This document shows, one piece after another, positions 51,984-63,176 of a stretch of DNA of 64,000 nucleotides (position 1 is its first letter; each line of letters begins with the position of its first letter). Source of the stretch: Pseudomonas sp. (GTDB taxonomy: Bacteria; Pseudomonadota; Gammaproteobacteria; Pseudomonadales; Pseudomonadaceae); contig JAUSOF010000033.1 in NCBI GenBank assembly GCA_030656145.1, positions 1 through 64,000 of the forward strand. Direction: 5' to 3'. The notes beneath the pieces were generated by a model. It saw only the letters and a list, made by a program, of their open reading frames with translations, was not told the DNA's origin and searched no databases. Position numbers and translations under genes: made by a program.

Positions 51984-52667
51984 ATGGTGCTTCATCGCGT
52001 TCATCACCAGATTCTTCGCAGTCATCATTTGTTCGAGCCGTTGAATGAAGAGCAGATGGATGAACTGATGAGCACCAGCCAGCTGCTCAGCCTCGACAAG
52101 GGCGAGCCGCTGTTCCGCCAGGGCGAGCCGGCCCATTCGTTCTATTTCGTCATCGCCGGCGCGGTGAAGATCTACCGCCTGACGCCGGATGGGCAGGAGA
52201 AGGTGTTCGAGGTCATCGGCAATCGACAGACCTTCGCCGAAGCCATGATGCTGATGGACACGCCCAATTACGTCGCCTCGGCCGAGGCGGTGTGCCCTAC
52301 CCAGCTCTACCGCATCGCCAACAGCACCTATATGCGTCTGCTGCAGAGCAACAGTCGGCTGACCTTTGCCCTGCTCGGCAAGCTCTGTGTGCGCCTGCAC
52401 CAGCGGGTCAACGAGATCGAAACCCTGTCGCTGAAAAACGCCACCCACCGCGTGGTGCGTTACCTGATTACTCAGCTGGCGCGCCAGCCTGCGGTGGGCA
52501 ACAGCTTCGAGTTGCCGATGGCCAAGCAGTTGATCGCCGGGCACTTGTCGATCCAGCCGGAGACCTTCTCACGGATCATGCGTCGCCTGATCGACGAGGA
52601 CATCATCACCCAGGAAGGCCGGCAGATCGTTATTCTCGATCGCCTGTGCCTGGAGCAGTTCGAGTGA
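51984..52667 (+). CDS. dnr: Crp/Fnr family denitrification regulator DNR
   Basis: 227 aa; HHLFEPLNEEQMDELMSTSQLLSLDKGEPLFRQGEPAHSFYFVIAGAVKIYRLTPDGQEKVFEVI; IQPETFSRIMRRL; adjacent to nor genes; RBS AAGGA. Confidence 0.9.
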   Translation: MVLHRVHHQILRSHHLFEPLNEEQMDELMSTSQLLSLDKGEPLFRQGEPAHSFYFVIAGAVKIYRLTPDGQEKVFEVIGNRQTFAEAMMLMDTPNYVASAEAVCPTQLYRIANSTYMRLLQSNSRLTFALLGKLCVRLHQRVNEIETLSLKNATHRVVRYLITQLARQPAVGNSFELPMAKQLIAGHLSIQPETFSRIMRRLIDEDIITQEGRQIVILDRLCLEQFE

Positions 52668-52697
52668 AGCCTCGCTCTTCAGCAGTGAGCAGTCAGC

Positions 52698-52889
52698 ATG
52701 CCTAAATGCCTGTATTGCCAACAAGACAATCCCCCCCAGCAAGCCGACTGCGGCAATTGCGGCATGCCGCTGCCGACGCTGGCCGACGGCGCGAACGAAC
52801 GCCGGCAACGGCGGTTTATGTGGTTCTGCATCGGCTTGACGGTGTTCTGCGCGGTGATGGTGGTGTGGTTGCCGCGTAGCATTGTCTGA
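52698..52889 (+). CDS. dnrP: DnrP-like small zinc-ribbon membrane protein
   Basis: MPKCLYCQQDNPPQQADCGNCGMPLP then C-terminal TM helix; directly after dnr. Confidence 0.75.
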   Translation: MPKCLYCQQDNPPQQADCGNCGMPLPTLADGANERRQRRFMWFCIGLTVFCAVMVVWLPRSIV

Positions 52890-52919
52890 GCAGCCCCCCA
52901 AGTTCCTCTACTGACAATC

Positions 52920-52998
52920 GGTGCGCACGGCGCACCCTACCCATCCTCCACGCGCGCACCAAGGTCCTCACCGCCGTAGGGTGCGCCGCGCGCACCAG
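52920..52998. repeat. Inverted pair of GTAGGGTGCGCNGNGCGCACC elements
   Basis: GGTGCGCACGGCGCACCCTAC (52920-52940) and GTAGGGTGCGCCGCGCGCACCAG (52976-52998) in opposite orientation. Confidence 0.75.
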
Positions 52999-53031
52999 CA
53001 CTCAGTCGCGATGGCTTTGACACTCGACCGG

Positions 53032-54873
53032 CTACGCCTGGGTCAATTGCCGGTACAGCTGCGGCAGCCGTAGTGGCAATTGCTGCGGTTGGCGGATCTG
53101 GGTGTAGCCATTGGCGCCGAACATATACGGCAGGTAATCGCCGGCTTGGCTGTCGATGGTGATACAGAACGGCAGCAGCCCCTGACGCCGCGCCTGCAGC
53201 ACCGCTTCTCGGGTGTCTTCCACGCCGTAACGGCCCTCGTAGAGATCCAGGTCGTTGGGCTTGCCATCGGTCACCAACAACAGCAGCTTGCGCCGCTGCT
53301 TGCAGGCACCGAGCAGCGCGCTGGCCTGGCGTATGGCCGCGCCCATCCGGGTGTAATAGCCGGGCTTGAGGGCTTGAATGCGCCCGCGGGTATTGTCGTC
53401 GTAGCGCTGCTTGAACGACTTGAGCTCCAGCATGCGCACCTGCTGGCGACGCAGGGACGAGAAGCCGTAGAGGGCGAAATCGTCACCCAACGCCGACAGG
53501 GTTTCGCCGAACAGCAACAGACTGTCGCTGATTACCTCGATCACCCGATGTTCGTCGTCCAGGTGGGCATCGGTGGACATCGATACATCCGCCAGCAGCA
53601 GGCAGGCCAGATCGCGCCGAGTCTGACGCTGCTCCATAAACAGACCACGCTCGGCGCACTGGCCATGTTGGCGCTCGACATGAAAATCCAGCCAGGCCTG
53701 CATATCCAGCTCCGAACCCTGGGGTTGCTGACGCAGCCACTGACGGTCGTTGCGCAGGTGCTCGAACTGCCGGCGCAGGCGCTTGGCCAATGGTGCCAGG
53801 CGCGGCGGCAAGGGCTGCGCTTCGCTGCCGCGCGGCACCATCATCTGCAGGTTGACGAAGTCCTCGCGCAGGCTGTGCTGGCGATAGTCCCACTCCGGCA
53901 GTTTGATGCCCTCGCCCAGGGGAATGTCGTCGACATCCGCCGGCGGCAGATCGAGGTGCAGCTTGAGCCCACCGCCCTTGCGCAGGCGCTGTTTGGACAG
54001 CGCCAGTTCGTCGAGATCCTCGGCAACCCGTGCGGCGTCCAGGTCTTCGCTGTCGTCGGTGCAGCGATCCAGCTCTATATGCTCGGACCAGCTGAACAGG
54101 TTTTCCAGGCGAAAGATCATCAGCCCGCCCTTGCTGGTGCTCTCCTCGACCCGCTTGGCGCGCTTTGGACCACCTTGGCTTTCGCCAGGTGGGGTCAGCA
54201 GATTGCCCTCGCTTTCTTCGCCCAGCTCGCAGGCCTGGGGTTCGCCGAGGTTTTCCGCCGGGTACAACCACAGCGGCAACGGCCAGGGTGCCAGCTCGCT
54301 GCGTGGGAAGTGCTCGACACTGCCCGGCTCGCGCAGGGCCTGACAGAGCGCGATCTCCAGTTCGGCCTCGCCCTTGGCCAGCGAGCCGGGATCAGGGCGC
54401 ACCTGCAGATGGGCCTCGACCAGGCGCTGGTAGCGCGGGCGCAAGGCGGGGTAGCTGTGCAGCAGTTGCTGGGTCCAGCGCTGGTTATCCCGCGCCCAAT
54501 GGCGCATCTCCCCCGCTTGCGCGGCCAGCAGCGCCAGCCAGCGATAGAGATCCTGATTCAGCGCGACCTCGGGGTACACCGCCAGGCTTGGCGGCAGCCG
54601 CAGGTTGTTGGCATCGCACCAGGCCACCGGCAGTTGCTTGCAGGTGCCGGCCACCTGTTGCAGCACACTGCGCCGCAACAGCAGGTCGCGCGGGCTGGCG
54701 GCCTGCACCCCGACGCCGCTGGCGCCACCCATGGCGCGGAACAGCAACGCCAGGGGCCGCTGCATGCTGGCCAGCTCGACCCGCGCCTCGGGAAAATCCG
54801 GGCTGGCACGCCGGGTGATAAAGCGGTGCCAGACGCTGCCAACCCATTCTTCCACTTCGATGGTAAAAGCCAT
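53032..54873 (-). CDS. norD: Nitric oxide reductase activation protein NorD (VWA domain)
   Basis: MAFTIEVEEWVGSVWHRFITRRAS...; VWA region LLLADVSMSTDAHLDDEHRVIEV. Confidence 0.93.
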   Translation of the reverse strand: MAFTIEVEEWVGSVWHRFITRRASPDFPEARVELASMQRPLALLFRAMGGASGVGVQAASPRDLLLRRSVLQQVAGTCKQLPVAWCDANNLRLPPSLAVYPEVALNQDLYRWLALLAAQAGEMRHWARDNQRWTQQLLHSYPALRPRYQRLVEAHLQVRPDPGSLAKGEAELEIALCQALREPGSVEHFPRSELAPWPLPLWLYPAENLGEPQACELGEESEGNLLTPPGESQGGPKRAKRVEESTSKGGLMIFRLENLFSWSEHIELDRCTDDSEDLDAARVAEDLDELALSKQRLRKGGGLKLHLDLPPADVDDIPLGEGIKLPEWDYRQHSLREDFVNLQMMVPRGSEAQPLPPRLAPLAKRLRRQFEHLRNDRQWLRQQPQGSELDMQAWLDFHVERQHGQCAERGLFMEQRQTRRDLACLLLADVSMSTDAHLDDEHRVIEVISDSLLLFGETLSALGDDFALYGFSSLRRQQVRMLELKSFKQRYDDNTRGRIQALKPGYYTRMGAAIRQASALLGACKQRRKLLLLVTDGKPNDLDLYEGRYGVEDTREAVLQARRQGLLPFCITIDSQAGDYLPYMFGANGYTQIRQPQQLPLRLPQLYRQLTQA

Positions 54874-54935
54874 CTGCTTCACCTCCTCTATGGCTATATC
54901 CCAATTGGTTGTTGCAATGGCTAACAGGTGTCCTT

Positions 54936-54986
54936 GTAGGGTGCGCTGTGCGCACCAGTGCTGGCTGCAGATACGGCGCACCCTAC
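54936..54986. repeat. GTAGGGTGCGCTGTGCGCACCAG element with inverted partial partner
   Basis: 54936-54958 plus CGGCGCACCCTAC at 54974-54986. Confidence 0.7.
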
Positions 54987-55130
54987 CTGTTGCGGCCCCT
55001 ACAAGCAGGGTCACTCTTCACCAAGCGCCCCCATGCAATACCTGCCTCATGCAACACTGAATTGGTACATGGCCAATACAAAAACGGCCCGCTGTTCTAG
55101 CCGGGCCGATATCTATTTACCGCTCAGCGT

Positions 55131-56561
<1,431 letters not shown>

Positions 56562-56564
56562 CTA

Positions 56565-57005
56565 TCAGCCCTCCTTGTTTGGCGGCCAGTCGTTGGTATC
56601 GATCTTCGAAGTCCACTTGAGGAACTCCGCCATATCGTCCACTTCCTGCTCGGTCAGATTGAATTGCGGCATCGCCCGGCGGCCTGGGACACCCAGGGGT
56701 TGCGCCTTCATCCAGGCATGCAGGAAGGGCTTGAAGGCCGCGTCCTCGCCACGCCGGGTAAACACATTGCCCAGTTCAGGCGCGAAGTAGGCACCCTCGC
56801 CCAACAGGCTGTGGCAGCCGATACAGTTGTTGTTTTCCCAGACTGCTTTACCGCGCACCACCGACTCGTTCATCTCCGAGGCGTTGGTGCGTTCCGGAAA
56901 GGTCTGCTCTGTGTGATAGGTCAGGGCCAGGAACACCAGGAAGAAGAACACGCTCCCCCCAAAGTAGATATTCCTGGCCATGCTCTTGGTGAAGGTCTCT
57001 GACAT
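56565..57005 (-). CDS. norC: Nitric oxide reductase cytochrome c subunit NorC
   Basis: MSETFTKSMARNIYFGGSVFFFLVFLALTYHTEQ; heme c motif CIGCH. Confidence 0.97.
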   Translation of the reverse strand: MSETFTKSMARNIYFGGSVFFFLVFLALTYHTEQTFPERTNASEMNESVVRGKAVWENNNCIGCHSLLGEGAYFAPELGNVFTRRGEDAAFKPFLHAWMKAQPLGVPGRRAMPQFNLTEQEVDDMAEFLKWTSKIDTNDWPPNKEG

Positions 57006-57062
57006 GGTCGCTTCCTCTGTGCTTGGCGTGACCATTCTAGGAAGCAACCTATCGAAACCTGC

Positions 57063-57076
57063 TTGATGGCGATCAA
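57063..57076. promoter_or_regulatory. Predicted DNR/ANR box (TTGATGGCGATCAA)
   Basis: Perfect TTGAT-N4-ATCAA palindrome about 65 bp upstream of norC. Confidence 0.88.
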
Positions 57077-57238
57077 GAAAGCCCGATCAAAACGCTCGGA
57101 TATAGCGCAAGCGAGTATTCGCAGGCCGAGACGTGGGGCGTACAGCGGTGGAAAACGCTTCGGCCCTGGTAGCCTGGATGAAATCCGGGGGGTATCGATT
57201 GTGGCCATGGAAATGCTTCCCCGGAGTGCATCCGGGGT

Positions 57239-57496
57239 CTACAAAGAGAAGCGCAACGCCAGCAACACGCCCAATGCCATCGTCAGCGGCCAGGCCAGCA
57301 GCAGCCAGCGCCACAGGCGCGGCGCATGACGCAGCTCCATAAAGCCGTCGGTGATCAGCCAGGCCTTGCCCAGGGCCGCGAGCAACACGGCGCTGGCCAT
57401 TAGCAGGGTCGCCCCGGCATTGCCCAGCTGCACGCTGGTAACCGACAGCACGGCCAGGGCCAGCCAGCAGGCGATCAGGGTGTTGGAAGCAGACAT
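57239..57496 (-). CDS. NorF/NirP-like small membrane protein (cytochrome c oxidase subunit IV-like)
   Basis: 85 aa, three hydrophobic segments, between norCB and norE-like gene. Confidence 0.78.
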   Translation of the reverse strand: MSASNTLIACWLALAVLSVTSVQLGNAGATLLMASAVLLAALGKAWLITDGFMELRHAPRLWRWLLLAWPLTMALGVLLALRFSL

Positions 57497-57509
57497 GGCG
57501 ACCTCCCGG

Positions 57510-58097
57510 TCAATTCAGGACATAGACCAGCGGAAACAGCAGCACCCAGACCAGGTCGACCATGTGCCAATAAAGCACGCCGGACTCCAGTGCGCTGCAA
57601 TTGCCCGGGCCATAGAGCCGGCGCCGACAACGCTCGGCCAGCCAGCCGAGGATCACCAAGCCGAGCAGTACATGGACGAAGTGAAAGCCGGTGAGGATCC
57701 AGTACAGGGTGAAAAAGGTGTTGTGCTCCATGCCCAGCCCGGCCCCGGCAAGATGGCTGTATTCGCCGAGTTTCAGCCACACATAGACGCTGGCCGACAG
57801 CAACGCCGCCAACAGCAACCATGCGCCACGCCGCGCCCGCGCCTGGCGCACCTGTTCCTGGGCCAGCGCGGCGAACAGGCCGGAGGTGAGCAGGCTCAGG
57901 GTCAGCGCCAGGCCGGTGGAACTGTCGAGTAGCAGGCGGCTGTCGTGGAACAGCTGCGGCTGCAATGCCTGGGCCACCGCAAAGGTGAGGATCAGCAGGG
58001 CGAACACCGTCAGTTCGGCGAGGATGAAGAACCACATCGCCAGGTCGCCCGGCAGGTGCCGAGCCGGGCTGACGACACGTTCAAGCGAAGTGGACAT
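57510..58097 (-). CDS. NorE/NirO-like cytochrome c oxidase subunit III family protein
   Basis: DLAMWFFILAELTVFALLILTF...LYWILTGFHFVHVLLGLVIL...LESGVLYWHMVDLVWVLLFPLVYVL. Confidence 0.87.
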   Translation of the reverse strand: MSTSLERVVSPARHLPGDLAMWFFILAELTVFALLILTFAVAQALQPQLFHDSRLLLDSSTGLALTLSLLTSGLFAALAQEQVRQARARRGAWLLLAALLSASVYVWLKLGEYSHLAGAGLGMEHNTFFTLYWILTGFHFVHVLLGLVILGWLAERCRRRLYGPGNCSALESGVLYWHMVDLVWVLLFPLVYVLN

Positions 58098-58926
58098 CGA
58101 CCACATCCATCAGCGCGGCGACGGTCTGCGGATCGTCCGACAGTGGCTCGGCCAGGCAGGCCAGGCAGGCATCACGCGGGCTCATGCCGGCGCCGATCAT
58201 CCGTGCGGCGAAGATCAGCAGACGGGTCGAGGCGACCTCCTCCAGATCATGCTGCTCCAGTCGGCGCAGGGCCTGCCCGAGCTTGACCACCTGCGCGGCC
58301 AGCTCGGCACCGACCCGCGCCTCGTTGGCGACGATGCGTTCTTCCTCGGCCACCGGCGGATAAGCGAAACGCAGGGCGACGAAGCGCTGTCGGGTGCTCG
58401 GCTTCATGCCCTTGAGCAGGTTCTGGTAGCCGGGGTTATAGGACACCACCAGCATGAACCCCGGAGGCGCGCGCAATACCTCGCCGGTGCGTTCCAGGTA
58501 CAGCTCGCGACGGTCATCGGCCAACGGATGGAGGACCACGGCGGTGTCCTGGCGCGCCTCGACCACTTCGTCCAGGTAGCAGATGCCGCCCTCGCGCACC
58601 GCGCGGGTCAGCGGGCCGTCCTGCCACCAGGTGCCCTGGGCGCCGATCAGGTGGCGACCGACCAGGTCGGCGGCGCTGAGGTCGTCATGGCAGGCCACGG
58701 TGTACAGCGGCAGCTTCAGGCGGTGCGCCATGTACTGGACGAAGCGGGTCTTGCCACAGCCGGTCGGTCCTTTGATCAGCACCGGCATACCGTGCTGCCA
58801 GGCCTGTTCGAACAGCACCTGTTCATTGCCCAGGGGTTGGTAGAACGGCGCATCCAGCACGGCCGCCGTTTCGACGAGTTTCACAGGTGCATTCACAGTC
58901 AGTACCTCAGCGAGGTGATTAATCAT
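58081..58926 (-). CDS. nirQ: NirQ/NorQ AAA+ ATPase (MoxR family)
   Basis: GPTGCGKTRFVQYMAHRLKLPLYTVACHDDLSAADLVGRHLI; Walker B ICYLDEVVEAR. Confidence 0.93.
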   Translation of the reverse strand: MINHLAEVLTVNAPVKLVETAAVLDAPFYQPLGNEQVLFEQAWQHGMPVLIKGPTGCGKTRFVQYMAHRLKLPLYTVACHDDLSAADLVGRHLIGAQGTWWQDGPLTRAVREGGICYLDEVVEARQDTAVVLHPLADDRRELYLERTGEVLRAPPGFMLVVSYNPGYQNLLKGMKPSTRQRFVALRFAYPPVAEEERIVANEARVGAELAAQVVKLGQALRRLEQHDLEEVASTRLLIFAARMIGAGMSPRDACLACLAEPLSDDPQTVAALMDVVDVHFA

Positions 58927-58980
58927 GCCTGCACGCTACCCGCGACCCGCCGCCATCCTCAAGCCGTGTGCGAACAACTC

Positions 58981-58994
58981 TTGATTGCGGTCAA
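58981..58994. promoter_or_regulatory. Predicted DNR/ANR box (TTGATTGCGGTCAA)
   Basis: One mismatch to consensus, about 61 bp upstream of nirQ. Confidence 0.72.
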
Positions 58995-59258
58995 GCCCAT
59001 CGGCAATCCGCTTGGTTATGCTGCCTCCAGCGTTAAATTGATTAATTGTTGCAGTGAGTCGATTCACGTCCCTGCCCTGTAACTGCTACTGTCGGTGCTT
59101 GTTGATCGGGCGTCAGTGACGCTTATCCATAACCGTAGAGATCAGCGCCAGCAGCAAGCGGCTCAGGCAGCGTCCAGAAGAAGGCGCACAACAGTAACTG
59201 CTGCGGAAGTTGGTGGGGCCTATGCCCTGCTATTAATAGCCTTGAGGAAGTAATCATC

Positions 59259-59579
59259 ATGAAGAAAATCCTGATCCCACTGCTCGCTCTGGGGGCTGCA
59301 CTGAGCGTGCAGCCTGCCTTCGCGACTGACGCTGAAGCCGAGGCACTGTTCAAGAGCAAGCCCTGTGCCGCCTGCCACAACGTCGACATAAAGATGGTCG
59401 GTCCAGCACTGAAGGAAATCGCCGCCAAGTACGCCGGAACCGAAGGTGCCGTCGACTTGTTGGCTGGCCATATCAAGAATGGTGTGCAAGGCGTCTGGGG
59501 ACCGATGCCAATGCCGGCTAACCCGGTCACCGACGAAGAAGCCAAGATCCTCGCCGAGTGGGTACTGAGTCTCAAGTAA
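59259..59579 (+). CDS. nirM: Cytochrome c551 (NirM-like)
   Basis: Signal peptide, CAACH heme motif, [27 protein letters not shown]. Confidence 0.9.
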   Translation: MKKILIPLLALGAALSVQPAFATDAEAEALFKSKPCAACHNVDIKMVGPALKEIAAKYAGTEGAVDLLAGHIKNGVQGVWGPMPMPANPVTDEEAKILAEWVLSLK

Positions 59580-59830
59580 CCTGCTGACGTCCTGCCCCTC
59601 GTCATACCTCTCTTCTTAATTGAAACCTTGTAGGAGCTCCCAGCTTCTGCAAGGTTTTCAGGCGGCCATGTCCCAGTAACTGTTGCATATCCCCGTGGCG
59701 TGGAAATGTGTTCGCAGCCGCTAATTTTGCGCGGGCATCTAGACGTTGTTCGTGGATAAAGCGCAATGCTGTCCGGCCGCGCCCATGAAAGTGCTACCCC
59801 TTATGCAACCTGTAACAGGGGCATAGCTTT

Positions 59831-60574
59831 TCAGCTCAAGCCATAGCCGTTATCGACCACCCAATCCTGGCCATAGACGCCGCGCGCACCGGCCGACAAC
59901 TGGAACAGGATCACGCTGGCGACCGCTGCTGCATCGAGGAAGTGACCCGGCAACAGGCGTCGGTTGACGCTGTCAGCGACCTCGCCCAACTGTTCATCAC
60001 TCAAACCCAGGCTGCCCCAAATGGCGGTTGCCGTGGGCCCGGGAGAAACCAGATTGATGCGCACACCCAGTGGCGCGAACTCCACCGCCAGGGTGCGCGC
60101 CTGAGCGCTAAGAGCCGCCTTGCTGGCGATATAGCCGGCAAGGCCGGGAAAGGTCGAACGGGTGAGGAAACTGCTGATGAAGACCACCGAACTGGGGGCA
60201 GCCAGCGCGTCGCGTAGCGCCGCCAGGGTATTCAATGCGCCGGCACCGTTGACCGCCCACTGTCGATCGAATGCAGCCAGATCGAGGCTTTCGGCCAGCT
60301 CGGCGATACCGGCATTGGGCACCAGGTAGTCCACCTGTCCCAGTTGCGCGGCGCGCACACCGAGGCTGGTTAGATCGTCGCTCGAGGTGACATCACCCGC
60401 ATGCCAGACCAGGCGTTCCGGGTAGCTCGTCTGCAGATCTTGCAAGCCGCCCAGGCTGCGCGACATGGCCAGCACCCTGGCGCCGCGTTGCAACAAAGCG
60501 GCAGATAAGGCCAGACCAATACCTGAACTGGCGCCAGTGACGACGGCCAGACGATCCTGAAATTCGTTTTTCAT
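59831..60574 (-). CDS. Short-chain dehydrogenase/reductase
   Basis: VVTGASSGIGLALSAALLQRGARVL, PNAG, YIASKAALSAQARTLA. Confidence 0.92.
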   Translation of the reverse strand: MKNEFQDRLAVVTGASSGIGLALSAALLQRGARVLAMSRSLGGLQDLQTSYPERLVWHAGDVTSSDDLTSLGVRAAQLGQVDYLVPNAGIAELAESLDLAAFDRQWAVNGAGALNTLAALRDALAAPSSVVFISSFLTRSTFPGLAGYIASKAALSAQARTLAVEFAPLGVRINLVSPGPTATAIWGSLGLSDEQLGEVADSVNRRLLPGHFLDAAAVASVILFQLSAGARGVYGQDWVVDNGYGLS

Positions 60575-60694
60575 CAGCTTCTCCGATGCCCGGTAATACC
60601 GAGCGGCAGGGCCACCCATGCGCGCGGCACAGGCAACCGACTATTAATGACTGGGCACGCGCGAGCAAACGGTTGGCGTAATCAGGATTGACGC

Positions 60695-61885
60695 TCAGCC
60701 CGGGTGACCATCGACCCGCGGGCCGAGCAGCATGGGCACATAGCGCCAGGCATAGATGGCCAACGCCAGCGACCAACCAGCTGCCGACAGCCACAGTCCT
60801 TCCAACGGCCAGAGCGGGTAAACGAAGACCCGCACCACGCAAGCCAGGTTGAACAGCACCAAGGCCGCCGCCATGCCGGCCGGCAGCTGCAGCGGCCGCC
60901 CGGTATGGCCCAGGGTCACACGGGCGAGCATGGCCAGAATCAGCCCACTCATGGCGCCCATGCTCAAGCCATGCAAGGCCGGGCTCGACGTGGCCAACAG
61001 ACCGGCATGCCACAGCGCCATGCCGAGACAGGCAACGACCAGCCAGAGCATCGCCAGGTGCAGTGACCACAGTAACGGCAGCGTCCAGATGGCCTTGTCG
61101 TACCAGCGTGCCAGGCGCAGCAGATGCCCCGCCGCCACCGCCAGAAACAACCCGGCCAACAGTGGCTGGGCCTGCAGGGCCAGACCGCTGGCGTAGAGCG
61201 CGGCGATCAGGCCGGTGCCGAGCAGCAAGGCAATGTCCAGCCAGGCCCAGGGTTTGACCGCATCCAGCCGACCCAGGCCGCGCTGGGTGAAGAAGGGAAT
61301 CACCCGGCCGCCAATCAGGCCCATCAGCGCCGCTACCAGCCACAAGCCGGCCAGCACGCCACGGCGCTGCAGCTCATCGTCGCCCAGGGCCAGACCGGCC
61401 AGGAGCAAGGCATTGGCCGCTGCCAGCAGGCACAACACCACAACAATCGGGTAGTTGCGCTTCTGCCGCACCACCCAGAGCATGCGCGCCATCAGGGCGG
61501 CCACTGCCAGGAGGAAGCTCAGGTCGAGCGGAATCAGCAGCACCAGGGGCAAGTCGAACAACCAGGCCAGCCGCGCCGCTAGCCAAAGGCCGGCGAGCAG
61601 CATCAGGCGCGTGCCACTCAGGCCCGGCTGACCGGTCCAGGTCTGCACGGCGGTCAGCAGAAAGCCGGCCACTATGGCGGCGACGAAGCCGAACAACATT
61701 TCGTGGCGGTGCCAGGCGAGCCAGCTGCCGGCTGGCTGCCAGTCCGGCCCGCGACCAGTCCAGGCCAGCACCCAGAGGGCAATGGCGAGCAACGCGAACA
61801 GGCTGCCGGCGAGGAAGAACGGGCGAAAGGCCAGCCGCCAGATAGGCGGGATACTCAGGGCGGTACGCCGGTCGAGAACGTGCAT
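60695..61885 (-). CDS. nnrS: NnrS family heme/copper membrane protein
   Basis: PIWRLAFRPFFLAGSLFALLAI; WLAWHRHEMLFGFVAAIVAGFLLTAVQTWTG; GGRVIPFFTQRGL. Confidence 0.92.
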   Translation of the reverse strand: MHVLDRRTALSIPPIWRLAFRPFFLAGSLFALLAIALWVLAWTGRGPDWQPAGSWLAWHRHEMLFGFVAAIVAGFLLTAVQTWTGQPGLSGTRLMLLAGLWLAARLAWLFDLPLVLLIPLDLSFLLAVAALMARMLWVVRQKRNYPIVVVLCLLAAANALLLAGLALGDDELQRRGVLAGLWLVAALMGLIGGRVIPFFTQRGLGRLDAVKPWAWLDIALLLGTGLIAALYASGLALQAQPLLAGLFLAVAAGHLLRLARWYDKAIWTLPLLWSLHLAMLWLVVACLGMALWHAGLLATSSPALHGLSMGAMSGLILAMLARVTLGHTGRPLQLPAGMAAALVLFNLACVVRVFVYPLWPLEGLWLSAAGWSLALAIYAWRYVPMLLGPRVDGHPG

Positions 61886-62237
61886 GGCAAGGCTCCTGAA
61901 AAGATCGTCAAGCGCCCGGAAAAGCACTAACCGGGCATTGCAGCTGCGTGCAAATTGGCAGCCGTTACGCTCTTTTTACAGGGAGGCAGGGCTTGGGCGA
62001 CTTGACCGCGATCAGCTTTGCGCGCCAGGCATGTAGAGTGTGTTGAGCGGACGCGGGGGCGCGCGCATCGCCAGGGACCTCGCATGGAGGCTGGGGGGAT
62101 AACTTCAGACACAGGCAGACCATTGGCGCGGCCGTGCTGTCTTCGACGCTGGTCGCGCAGCGAACTGGGTAGGAACCAGGGGGACGCCTAGTTCTTGCTG
62201 TGGTTCGGCGCTCCGGCGATGCGTTGATCTGTGAGGA

Positions 62238-62260
62238 TCGCCAGCAAGCTGGCTCCTACA
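62238..62260 (-). repeat. REP-like element (TCGCCAGCAAGCTGGCTCCTACA)
   Basis: Matches the widespread Pseudomonas REP-type sequence TGTAGGAGCCAGCTTGCTGGCGA in reverse orientation (from memory). Confidence 0.7.
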
Positions 62261-62353
62261 AGGTTCATGTTCCGATTTAATTACCACATATAAAACAACG
62301 GGTTATTTTTTGATGAGAGCGGCCGGGCTGCTTGGCAGACCGGCAGCCACAGG

Positions 62354-62533
62354 CTACGGCAAGGGTTGCTTGGTCGATTCCGGCTGTTGCGCTGTATCGC
62401 CGCTGCCCATCGACTTGCGAAACCCGCTGATGGCCCCGCCAATGTCGGAGCCCAGGCCACGCAGGCGTTTGCTGCCGAACAGCATGACTACGATCAGCAG
62501 CACGATCAGAAGTTGCCAGATGCTGATACCCAT
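62354..62533 (-). CDS. Twin-arginine translocase TatA/TatE subunit
   Basis: [43 protein letters not shown]; adjacent to nosL. Confidence 0.92.
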   Translation of the reverse strand: MGISIWQLLIVLLIVVMLFGSKRLRGLGSDIGGAISGFRKSMGSGDTAQQPESTKQPLP

Positions 62534-62567
62534 GGGAATTCCCTCTTTTGTGAGTTGTAAAAAGTGC

Positions 62568-63095
62568 TCAGTGCATGCCCATATGCTGCGCTGCCGCGGC
62601 CTGTTGCAGCACGTCCTGGTCGATCTCCTCGAAGCGCAACACCCGGGCGCCATGAATAGCCGCCAGCTTGCGCGCCGCCTGCTCATCGGCAAATGATGCC
62701 AGCACCGCGCCCATGGCGCCTTTCAGCTCGCTGTCGGCAAGGCCGACCACATAAAAGGCGCTGCTGGCATCGATCAGGTGGCTGTCGTCGGGCTTGGCCC
62801 ACTCGCCACTACCCATGTCATGGACATAGAGTTTGGCGCTGCCGATACGGTTTTCCGGTTGCAGCCACCAGCCGAGCATCTCCGCGGCGGAACAGAATTT
62901 CTTGACGCTGGCCTTCTCCATCGCCTGACCTTTTGGCCCGGGGAAATCGGTGATGATCATGCCGCACGCATGGCACTCATCAGTGTCGTGAAAGGCCACC
63001 GGGCCCAGGTTTTTCTGCTCGCTTTCAGGCTCATTGCAGGCCAGCAGCGCCAGACCGATCACTAACATCAAAAGGGTTTTAAACAGGGGTTTCAT
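62568..63095 (-). CDS. nosL: Nitrous oxide reductase accessory lipoprotein NosL
   Basis: Lipobox [25 protein letters not shown] copper motif. Confidence 0.94.
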   Translation of the reverse strand: MKPLFKTLLMLVIGLALLACNEPESEQKNLGPVAFHDTDECHACGMIITDFPGPKGQAMEKASVKKFCSAAEMLGWWLQPENRIGSAKLYVHDMGSGEWAKPDDSHLIDASSAFYVVGLADSELKGAMGAVLASFADEQAARKLAAIHGARVLRFEEIDQDVLQQAAAAQHMGMH

Positions 63096-63124
63096 GGTTA
63101 CTCCTTAATGCTTAAAAAGATCTC

Positions 63125-63147
63125 GTAGGGTGCGCCGTGCGCACCAG
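63125..63147 (+). repeat. GTAGGGTGCGCCGTGCGCACCAG element
   Basis: Same element as at 52976 and 54936; lies between nosY and nosL. Confidence 0.7.
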
Positions 63148-63176
63148 GGCAAACACCGGCGCGGCGCAGGCAAGAA

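Noticed and set aside
53080-54924. 614-aa plus-strand ORF opposite norD
   Set aside because: Shadow ORF of a high-GC coding gene; norD has clear family motifs, the antisense product has none
59623-59658. AAACCTTG...CAAGGTTTT hairpin after nirM as a terminator
   Set aside because: Plausible but long loop and short T-run, and it overlaps a degenerate REP-like TGTAGGAGC sequence; not listed as a feature
62002-62015. TTGACCGCGATCAG upstream of nnrS as a DNR box
   Set aside because: Two mismatches and more than 100 bp from the start; too weak to call without experiments
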